NCBI RefSeq assembly: GCF_003570905.1
Contig: NZ_QXJM01000039.1
Span: 1,054,001-1,118,000, forward strand
Length of the DNA: 64,000 nt
From: Cohnella faecalis
Lineage (GTDB): Bacteria > Bacillota > Bacilli > Paenibacillales > Paenibacillaceae
Reading direction: 5' to 3'
Position 1 is the first letter of the stretch. Each line of letters opens with the position of its first letter. The notes under the pieces were generated by a model, which had not been told where the DNA came from, did not search any database, and worked only from the letters and a program-made list of their open reading frames with translations. The translations under genes were made by a program, and so were the position numbers. Shown one piece after another: positions 50,566 to 57,337 of this stretch.

Positions 50566-51063
50566 ATGGAAGAAAACAATATAGGGCATAGAAAATTTTT
50601 GAAATCCTCAAGAGTAGATTATGAGTTGGGTACATTTTTACCTAGCGATGTTATCCTAATGCGAGAGGAAAAACCAGTTGATTTGTCTTGGTTATCACAA
50701 ACAGTAAATGGAAGTGTTATGTTTTTTCTTAGTTCTTACTGCGAAGTCTGCGATGCTGAAATTGTTATACAAACAATAAATGATTTTCCGGAATATTCAT
50801 ACGCAATTTTCTTTGAGAGTCCCAACAATCCAGTTTTAAGACATGCAAAACTTCTTGATGAAAGAGGTGTGAAATTATATCCATTTCAATTAAATCAACT
50901 TGAAAGCAGCATTAAAGTCCAGTTAGTCCCATTTCAATTAGTACTCAATACAGTTGGGCAAGTTATTACCGCAGGAATTATTAATACTCTTCCTATGATA
51001 AAGGCTCTTATGATGCCATTAATTAGAACTAAGGAGAACAACAGGAATGAAGAGCTTTATTAA
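50566..51063 (+). CDS. Thioredoxin-fold protein with CEVC motif
   Basis: 165 residues, ATG 50566 after GGGGGA. Residues 45-75 (WLSQTVNGSVMFFLSSYCEVCDAEIVIQTINDF) form the strand and helix of a thioredoxin fold with active-site C-E-V-C. LVPFQLVLNTVGQVITAGIINTL supplies the later strands and cis-Pro. It lacks a signal peptide or membrane helix. Paired with the CTHC protein upstream, it suggests dedicated thiol chemistry on the peptide, similar in logic to BdbA in the sublancin cluster or MauD in methylamine dehydrogenase maturation (established for those systems, inferred here). Its end overlaps the exporter start. Confidence 0.78.
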   Translation: MEENNIGHRKFLKSSRVDYELGTFLPSDVILMREEKPVDLSWLSQTVNGSVMFFLSSYCEVCDAEIVIQTINDFPEYSYAIFFESPNNPVLRHAKLLDERGVKLYPFQLNQLESSIKVQLVPFQLVLNTVGQVITAGIINTLPMIKALMMPLIRTKENNRNEELY

Positions 51064-52839
51064 AGTTCTTAAAATGATAATTGAATCTTTTATTAGGTAT
51101 ACAAGGTTAGTCCGTTTTCCGTTTTGTTAATGTTACTAGTATCATTAACAGGCGCATTTTACTCCTATGCAAATATTTATTTTTCGAAGTTATTACTAAA
51201 TTCCATAGTTGAAATGAATAAAAACATAATTACTTTGAGTATATGTTCGATCGCAGGGTTTCAATTAATAAAGCTAATAATTGACTTTATTTCTTCCTTA
51301 CAAACTGTAAAGTTGAGTATACGGTTCTCAAAAAAAAGTGATGAGGAAATGATTGATCAAAATTCAAGAATGGAATTACTCATTAAAGAATTCCCTTCAT
51401 TCCAATCAGATTTTCATTTCTAAAATTTGCAGAGAATAAAGTATATGAAAATTATTTGAATTTTCTTCAGTTTTTAACTCAATTAATTATTTTAGTATCA
51501 ATTATTAAGTACTTATCCGAAACATATATTGTATTTAGCATTTTAGCAGTAATCGTAGGTGCACTGAAAGGAACAATAAACCTAATAACAGTTAATAAAA
51601 GAGTTTTACTAAATACTGAAATTGAGACCAGCTTAGTAAAACCTATGTACTATTATAACTTGCTTACTGGTGTGGATAGTCAGAAAGAAATAACACTATA
51701 TTCAACAACACAATACTATAAACAAAAGTGGGCAAACGAGCGGAACAAATAGACTCCAAAAAGATTCGCTTGGAAAAAATGGATAAATTCACCCATCTGG
51801 GTAAGAAGTATTGACCATAGTTAATTCAGCAGTGGTTATTATTTTATTAGTTGTTCTCATAAATAAAGATCTAGTTTCGGTCGGAGACTATATTGCAGTT
51901 ACTATGGCTGTTGCGATCATTATTAATGTAATCTCTAATTTAATTGAAGATTATATTAGGATGTTAGAAAATCTAAATTATTCTGTGAAAGCAAAACAAA
52001 TGAAAGAGCAAATAGCTGAGAAGAGTATTATTAAATCCGCTCATGGAAAAATCCCTTTTAGATTTCATGAACAAATTGATATATCCAATCTAAGTTTTAC
52101 ATACCCAAATATCCAAATTGAGTCTCTCAAAAACATTAATCTCACTATTAATAAGGGAGAATTAATAGCCGTACTTGGTGAGAATGGATCAGGCAAAACG
52201 ACATTAGTCAAATTATTGCTTGGTTTATATAAGGTTGAATGCGACAGTATTTTCTACGATGGTATTCCAATAAACCAATTCGACGAGAATAGCTTGTACA
52301 ATAATACGAGCGCTGTGTTTCAAGATTTCATTAAATATCAAACGAATGTTCGTGATAATATTGCGGTAGGCGATATTACATACGTTAATAATGACGAGAA
52401 ACTAGAATCCGCACTAAATCGAGTGTTATTTGATAATCATTTTCCAGGTGGCTTAAATACGAAACTTGGATATATCGATCAAGATTCAACTAATCTGTCA
52501 GGCGGACAATGGCAGAGATTGGCCTTGTCTAGAGTGTTTGTCAAAGATAATCCCGAGTTAATTATTTTCGACGAACCAACATCGGCTATGGATCCTCTTT
52601 CTGAAATGCGTATTTTGAACGAAGTATTGAGATACTGCAAAAATACTACAACAATAATGATATCTCATCGAGTAGGAATCGCTAGAAAAGCTGATAAGAT
52701 CTGCGTTTTACAACAAGGGCAAATAGTTGAGTTTGGAACACATGATGAATTAATAAAAAGTAAACGAAATTATTATGAAATGTGGATGTCACAAAAGGAA
52801 TGGTATGAAGATGTAGAGGATAAAATTCCCGCTTCATAA
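51047..52839 (+). pseudogene. ABC exporter (membrane plus ATPase), several one-base shifts
   Basis: Start ATG 51047 overlaps the upstream gene. The membrane half is spread over three frames (51047-51110, 51097-51423, 51456-51752) joined by one-base gaps near 51105, 51413, 51745 and 51790. Helices such as LLMLLVSLTGAFYSYANIYF and LTQLIILVSIIKYLSETYIVFSILAVIVGAL fit an ABC type-1 exporter. The ATPase half (51811-52839) is intact: GENGSGKTT, NLSGGQWQRLALSR, ELIIFDEPTSAMD and ISHRVGIARKAD. There is no N-terminal C39 peptidase. A half-size homodimer exporter for the cysteine-rich peptide is the likely role. The indels need confirmation. Confidence 0.78.
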
Positions 52840-52866
52840 ATGAAGAAAATAATTGGAGGAACTCAT

Positions 52867-53241
52867 GTGCAGGTTCAATTAGTTGTATGCGACAAAATAA
52901 AGATTGAAGAGAAACGTCATATACTAGGGAAGGTAATCAACTCAATCACCATACCGGTTTTTCCTTATATAGTTAAATTTTCTGTATTAATAAAAATCTC
53001 AAATATTCCAACGGATCAAGACGTGTTAACAGAATTTAAAGTTGTAAATGGCCTGGGTCAACAAATAAGTTCTCCAAGCAATTATGTACATAGAAACTAT
53101 AGAGATTCGAAACATATACCTGGTGTGGATCAAAATTTCGATTTTACATTATTAGTTGAGTGTGAAGAAAATATTTTTCTTGAATGTTTTATTAATGGCA
53201 ACAAAAAGAGCTATTACCCAATAAATATAAGCCTCTGCTAA
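52867..53241 (+). CDS. Unknown beta-rich protein of the peptide cluster
   Basis: GTG 52867 follows GGAGGA by six bases and is preferred to ATG 52840, which touches the exporter stop and has no RBS. The product has 124 residues and looks like a soluble beta-sandwich: VQLVVCDKIKIEEKRHILGKVIN, PYIVKFSVLIKISNIPTD, FDFTLLVECEENIFLECFINGN. No family recognised. In a bacteriocin-type cluster this could be an immunity or accessory factor. Confidence 0.6.
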   Translation: MQVQLVVCDKIKIEEKRHILGKVINSITIPVFPYIVKFSVLIKISNIPTDQDVLTEFKVVNGLGQQISSPSNYVHRNYRDSKHIPGVDQNFDFTLLVECEENIFLECFINGNKKSYYPINISLC

Positions 53242-53257
53242 GAAAGGAGAACATCCT

Positions 53258-53746
53258 GTGACCCTTTTTTTAGGTGCTATCCTCTCATTTGTATTCTTTT
53301 CTTCTTCATACTCTAAAATCACAAATATAAAAAACTTTCAAATGGAGATAGCATCATACGGGATTCACTTTATATGGATACCTATTATTTCTTGGGCTAT
53401 CCTGATATTTGAAATTGGGCTTTCTGTAGTATTTTTATCAAATGATACAATGGAAAACTGGAAACAAGTATTAGCAATAGCGTTTATAATTCTCCTTTCA
53501 GTATTCACTATTATTAAAAATGGAATTAAAAACAATCAATGTAGTTGTTTTGGTATAAACCATCCACTGAGCCGGTTTCCAGTGCAACGTAATGCAGTAG
53601 TCCTGTTGTTATTAATCATTGATTTCTTTTTACCAAATGAAACAACTCCCTTACATCTATCTATATCATCTGTTCTGGTTGTACTTTGCGTTACTTTTAT
53701 TTTAGAAAATATTAAATTGAAAAACGAATTGTTTGAGGAGTTTTAG
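53258..53746 (+). CDS. MauE/DoxX-like redox-associated membrane protein
   Basis: GTG 53258 after AAAGGAG. 162 residues with four membrane helices (FLGAILSFVFFSSSYSKI, IWIPIISWAILIFEIGLSVVFL, VLAIAFIILLSVFTII, NAVVLLLLIIDFFLP). The conserved CSCFG loop between helices 3 and 4 is the cysteine motif of MauE and related DoxX-like proteins, which pass electrons to or from thioredoxin-like partners across the membrane. It likely works with the two CxxC proteins and the membrane-anchored protein that follows and overlaps it in spacing by one base. Confidence 0.82.
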   Translation: MTLFLGAILSFVFFSSSYSKITNIKNFQMEIASYGIHFIWIPIISWAILIFEIGLSVVFLSNDTMENWKQVLAIAFIILLSVFTIIKNGIKNNQCSCFGINHPLSRFPVQRNAVVLLLLIIDFFLPNETTPLHLSISSVLVVLCVTFILENIKLKNELFEEF

Positions 53747-53747
53747 C

Positions 53748-54182
53748 ATGAACGACATTTTATTGTTCACTTTAATCATAACTCTTGGAATTAACTTTGG
53801 AATATATTTTAGGCTGATTGCTAAAAAAAGATCAACAATAAATTACTTATTTTCAAAATTAAAACAAATTTTACCTGACAAGGCTTTTGAATCAATAATA
53901 ATAATTAACTCAAGTATTTCTGAAGACATAGAAATATTACTATCTCATAAATCAGGGAGTTGGATCATACTGTATAATGGTCCTGATTGGTTGTTCAATA
54001 TTAAAAAACGAAAATTCGGTGAACGATGCCTTTTACTCAATGAAGTAATTAGCGACAGAAAAGTTTTCTTATTCAAAAATTCAGCAATTTTCCAAAAGAA
54101 GGGTGGAAAATATTTGCACATTTCTGAAGTCGAACAATTTATAAAGTACTTACAATACAGTTACAGCAAAAATTCCACATGA
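53748..54182 (+). CDS. Membrane-anchored protein, MauD-like without CxxC
   Basis: ATG 53748 follows GAGGAG by seven bases; 144 residues. One N-terminal helix (ILLFTLIITLGINFGIYFRLIA) anchors a domain with the pattern SIIIINSSISEDIEILL, WIILYNGPDW, CLLLNEVISDRKVFLFKNSAI. The layout is that of MauD-type thioredoxin-fold proteins after MauE, but only one cysteine is left, so it would be redox-inactive or a scaffold. Assignment is tentative. Confidence 0.6.
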   Translation: MNDILLFTLIITLGINFGIYFRLIAKKRSTINYLFSKLKQILPDKAFESIIIINSSISEDIEILLSHKSGSWIILYNGPDWLFNIKKRKFGERCLLLNEVISDRKVFLFKNSAIFQKKGGKYLHISEVEQFIKYLQYSYSKNST

Positions 54183-54383
54183 GTTAATGTTCTTGAAGTT
54201 ACCTTTTCCTCTAATTTCCAATCCTCTAAGGTTGATTTCAAAAAACTGCCGATCTTGAGTGTGAAACACAGTACTCGGAGGATCGACAGATAAAAACAAT
54301 ACATCGTCCATGTTTAACATGTGGCATGTGCCTTTGTCTTGACTTTTTTTTGAGATAACCGGAAAATTCATTGAATCATCCAC
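54183..54383 (-). pseudogene. Truncated LytTR-type regulator fragment
   Basis: About 65 residues on the minus strand: MNFPVISKKSQDKGTCHMLNMDDVLFLSV followed by STVFHTQDRQFFEINLRGLE. This matches the first strands of a LytTR DNA-binding domain as found in stand-alone regulators of Paenibacilli (the VDDILFLSV, IVFHT and YEI strands). The second half is missing. It lies between the peptide cluster and the IS630 end, so insertion or recombination probably cut it. Confidence 0.5.
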
Positions 54384-54402
54384 GCTTACTATATAAGTTG
54401 AA

Positions 54403-54936
54403 CTAAAGATTTTTGTCTAATTCTCCCGACTCTAATCGAATATACAACCGGTCGATAATCATTTGCGGTTCCTTCATGATCTGTTCCATAAAGGCTTGTA
54501 CGTTTTTTCTGATTTCGGCGACCGTGTGGTAGAAGACGTTGTTCACCACGTCCGACTTTAGCCATTTCCAGAGCCCTTCTACGATGTTGAGTTCAGGACT
54601 ATAGGGAGGCAGGAAAACAAGTTGCAGCCTGCCTTGCTGCTCCTCCAGGAATGGTTTGAGCAGTTTTGCATGGTGGGCTCGTGCATTATCCAGTACCATG
54701 ACAATGTTGCCTTCAGGATAAGCTTTCATAACGACCTTCAGAAACGCCAGGAACTTTTCTGCAGTGTATTCCTCGTCTTCCTGCCATACAATTTGCCCGG
54801 TACCGTAATCAACCGTCGAAAAGAGTTTGACGCCTCGATGATTGCCAGTCGGTTTAATGCCCCGCTGCTTACCCTTGGCAAACCATGTATGCTGTAGTGC
54901 TTGATAATCGCGAATCATGGCTTCATCTTCAAACAA
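54403..54936 (-). CDS. IS630 transposase, DDE domain (ORF B)
   Basis: 177 residues with the DDE triad: Asp/Glu in LFEDEAMIRD, Asp in GNIVMVLDNARAHHAKL and Glu in LPPYSPELNIVEGLWKWLK. These motifs are specific for IS630/Tc1-mariner. It has no RBS of its own. It follows ORF A in another frame and is expected to be expressed as an A-B fusion by slippage on the A7 at 54965-54971. Confidence 0.9.
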   Translation of the reverse strand: MFEDEAMIRDYQALQHTWFAKGKQRGIKPTGNHRGVKLFSTVDYGTGQIVWQEDEEYTAEKFLAFLKVVMKAYPEGNIVMVLDNARAHHAKLLKPFLEEQQGRLQLVFLPPYSPELNIVEGLWKWLKSDVVNNVFYHTVAEIRKNVQAFMEQIMKEPQMIIDRLYIRLESGELDKNL

Positions 54937-54943
54937 TAAGTGA

Positions 54944-55468
54944 TCAATTTCGCCATTCTCGTAATTTTTTTAACCTTGGGAAGGTCGTCTCGACAAACTC
55001 ACTTTGTTTTTCTTTGTTAGCTGCCGCAAGGGTGTACGTTGGTTTGGTATAACTCATGCTTAGCCGCTGCATGAGCTTGGATGCGCCCCGAATGGAATAG
55101 CTGATCTCATATTTACGGTTGATGTATTCACAAATCAGTTCAAGCGTCCAACTAAATTTGGCCGTAAATCCGACCTCGTGTGGCACAGCGTCTATAATGG
55201 TCTGCTTCAGTCGATCTTGTTGTTCCTTCGACAGTTGCTCACGTCGTCCCGGTGCAAATTTGATTTGCAACGTATCCAAGCCAGATTCATGGTAGCATTG
55301 CAAATAAGTGCTTACCGTTCGTTCGGATCGACCAATGATCGTAGCGATTTGTAATTGACTGTATCCAAGCAGAGATAGTCGTACAATCTGATAACGTTCA
55401 AACATTCGCCGACTTTGTTCCGACTTTAGCCGTTTCTCTACATCCTCAAGAGCTTGATTTCTTTCCAC
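54944..55468 (-). CDS. IS630 transposase, helix-turn-helix domain (ORF A)
   Basis: 174 residues. The first half is a Tc1/IS630-type HTH (MFERYQIVRLSLLGYSQLQIATIIGRSERTVSTYLQCYHESG), then GRREQLSKEQQDRLKQTIID and a winged-helix-like part (WTLELICEYINRKYEISYSIRGASKLMQRLSMSYTKP). It ends FPRLKKLREWRN just after the heptamer A7 (54965-54971, read on the minus strand), the normal slippery site that joins ORF A to ORF B. Confidence 0.88.
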   Translation of the reverse strand: MERNQALEDVEKRLKSEQSRRMFERYQIVRLSLLGYSQLQIATIIGRSERTVSTYLQCYHESGLDTLQIKFAPGRREQLSKEQQDRLKQTIIDAVPHEVGFTAKFSWTLELICEYINRKYEISYSIRGASKLMQRLSMSYTKPTYTLAAANKEKQSEFVETTFPRLKKLREWRN

Positions 55469-55609
55469 GTAAGAAGAATTGCTCTAGTTCAACTTATATA
55501 GTCAATTTCATAAATCGTTTGGAGCCTGGGCAGTATTTGACCAAGATAAAGAGAGCTATAAATTAAGGGCAGTCATTGATTTAAGATAAGATTTCGGTAT
55601 GGCCCGAAA

Positions 55610-55655
55610 AGAGAAAAGAGAAAAGCCCTTCGGCCCCAGTAGGGGCGAAAGGGCT
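55610..55655 (-). terminator. Terminator of the secreted-protein gene
   Basis: Read on the minus strand, AGCCCTTTCGCCCC pairs with the GGGGCCGAAGGGCT arm around CTACT and is followed by TTTCTCTTTTCTCTTTT. It lies about 25 bases after the stop at 55681. Confidence 0.8.
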
Positions 55656-55680
55656 GGACATTCCGCTTACTTGTAATTCC

Positions 55681-56166
55681 TTAATTAACTCGCACGATCC
55701 GCATCGATCTTTTTTCAGGGAAAATATGATCGCTAATTTCTGTGATGGCCCATCCGCTTGGGATGCGGGAAGTCGGATGTACCCACAGAACTGTGCCTTT
55801 TGGAGCGCCGTTGATGCAAACAAGAGTGGAATAGCTTGGAGGAGCGTAAGCGTAAGGGTTGTATGGAGAGCCCTTCTCGGTTATGACCCATCCGTCGGGA
55901 ATGCGCGTATCCGTGACATGACTTTTGGTGGCAGGCCATTTGGCTCCTCCGACATAAGTGATTTCCTTGTAATCTCTGAACGGAGAAGCGTACGTCGCGA
56001 GAAAATCGTTAGGGATGGTGTCATAGTAGCCGATTATTTTCGTGTAGCCGTAGGCGTAGGTTGCCGCATGGGTAACGTCCGCTTGCCAAGCCGGAATGCC
56101 AGCTGCGAGAGGTGCAGCGGAAAGAAGACCTACTGCAACGAGAGAGAGTGCCAGTTTTTTGAACAA
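55681..56166 (-). CDS. Small secreted protein of unknown function
   Basis: TTG 56166 is chosen because AGGAGG ends ten bases upstream; TTG 56175 would touch it. 161 residues with a signal peptide (MFKKLALSLVAVGLLSAAPLAA). The mature part is rich in Tyr, Pro and Gly: GYTKIIGYYDTIPNDFLATYASPFRDYKEITYVGGAKW, then two similar halves (DTRIPDGWVITEKGSPYNPYAY and SRIPSGWAITEISDHIFPE). The repeat IPxGWxITE suggests duplication of a small module. No known domain recognised. Confidence 0.75.
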   Translation of the reverse strand: MFKKLALSLVAVGLLSAAPLAAGIPAWQADVTHAATYAYGYTKIIGYYDTIPNDFLATYASPFRDYKEITYVGGAKWPATKSHVTDTRIPDGWVITEKGSPYNPYAYAPPSYSTLVCINGAPKGTVLWVHPTSRIPSGWAITEISDHIFPEKRSMRIVRVN

Positions 56167-56245
56167 CGTAATCAAACCTCCTTTTTGGTATAGGTTGATT
56201 ATAGGCGATTTTACAATTTAGAGAAAGAACACTAGGTTTTCTCTG

Positions 56246-56503
56246 CTAGGTTTTTTCGAGAACGAATTCCGGTTGATGCAAAGAGCGCCCTAAAGCTAAT
56301 ATATTTAGAATGTTCCTATTTTTGGTCGGCATTGGATTGTCGACGAAGATTCGCCTCGATCCATTAATAACCCGCATGTCACGTATCGATCTATTTTCCG
56401 GAAATCTTTTGATGGGATTGTTAAACAATCGGGTAGACATACGTGGTGAATGATCCAGTAATTCAACAGAGGTAAGCAAGTGAAAATTAAATAAGCCCCT
56501 CAA
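56246..56503 (-). pseudogene. Possible degenerate relative of the secreted-protein gene
   Basis: A minus-strand frame whose middle (IKRFPENRSIRDMRVINGSRR) resembles the C-terminus of the neighbour (HIFPEKRSMRIVRVN). No RBS or signal peptide is visible. It may be the remnant of a duplicated copy. The following 270 bases (56504-56776) show nothing I can name beyond the inverted repeat GCCCTAAAT/ATTTAGGGC at 56714 and 56759. Confidence 0.25.
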
Positions 56504-56776
56504 ATTTCTTCTGAATGGAGAAATGAGGAACTGGAATTTGTTGATATAGACGAACAGTCAAACTACTATGAGTAAATGGCTGAAAAACGTAATGGGCAGG
56601 AATTCAAAATTTAGTGTTAAGAGACATTTTGAAGAATAGATATGGTTAGCGACAGGATTAGAGATTAGAGCCATATATGGACACTCTGTATTACAAAAAA
56701 TAGTTAAAAAGGCCGAAGCCCTAAATCGTCCTGTAGAGTCGTATTAACGAATCAACGTCATTTAGGGCAGGCAGAA

Positions 56777-57178
56777 CTATAGCTGTACTTTAATATTCGG
56801 TCGATTCTGGCTTCTTAGATTCAGTTCATCAACGATCTTCAGAGCGTTTTTTATCTGTTTAGCCTTCCCTTCCGCTATATCCAGTTTGAATGTCACTGAC
56901 AACAGATAGTTTTCTAGGTTTATATAATTTATAAGCATGTAGCTTGTTGCCCAAATGCCGCCGGAAGGAGCGGGCTGGCGATCTGTTTTAAATTCCGCAT
57001 TTCGAATCTGGTTTAAATCTATCGCAAAACTCGTGCCGCCACCGCTGATTTGCAATTCCGTGGGCATCAAAGTGATAGTACACAAAACTTTTTCAGCTAT
57101 TGGCAATCCTTCGAGATGATACAACGCGGTTTGCAAGAAACTATTATTGTCCTTTTTAAATAGACCAAACAACCCCAT
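56777..57178 (-). CDS. Conserved small protein of unknown function
   Basis: 133 residues, ATG 57178 preceded on the minus strand by CAGGGGGAT. It begins GLFGLFKKDNN and holds a PH-like run of strands: KVLCTITLMPTELQISGGGTSFAIDLNQIRNAEFKT, SYMLINYINLENYLLSVTFKLDIAEGKAKQIKNAL. That pattern (variable strand pairs then a C-terminal helix) is like small YokE/bPH-type domains in Bacilli. No function assigned. It stands alone, divergent from hrpB. Confidence 0.7.
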   Translation of the reverse strand: MGLFGLFKKDNNSFLQTALYHLEGLPIAEKVLCTITLMPTELQISGGGTSFAIDLNQIRNAEFKTDRQPAPSGGIWATSYMLINYINLENYLLSVTFKLDIAEGKAKQIKNALKIVDELNLRSQNRPNIKVQL

Positions 57179-57337
57179 ATTCTAATCCCCCTGAGACATT
57201 TTTCTACATATTACCACATATTACGGAAGGCGGCGATTAGTTTTCACATAGCAAGAATGATTGTATGCCAAAGCAAATTCAAGTAAAGTGAGGTCATCGG
57301 AAAAGCGATTGCTTACAGCTGATTAGGAGGAGAAACG

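Larger units (their letters stand above)
54389..55501 (-). mobile_element. IS630-family insertion sequence, complete
   Basis: Bounded by perfect 17-bp terminal inverted repeats, CTATATAAGTTGAACTA at 54389-54405 and its complement at 55485-55501. TA dinucleotides occur within and beside both ends, as expected for the TA target of IS630. It holds two overlapping-frame transposase genes on the minus strand, 1.1 kb in all. Ends and genes look undamaged, so it may still be active. Confidence 0.88.

Noticed and set aside
56714..56767. Inverted repeat GCCCTAAAT/ATTTAGGGC as an attachment site or terminator
   Set aside because: Arms are only nine bases and 36 apart, with no integrase or T-run; too weak to call.
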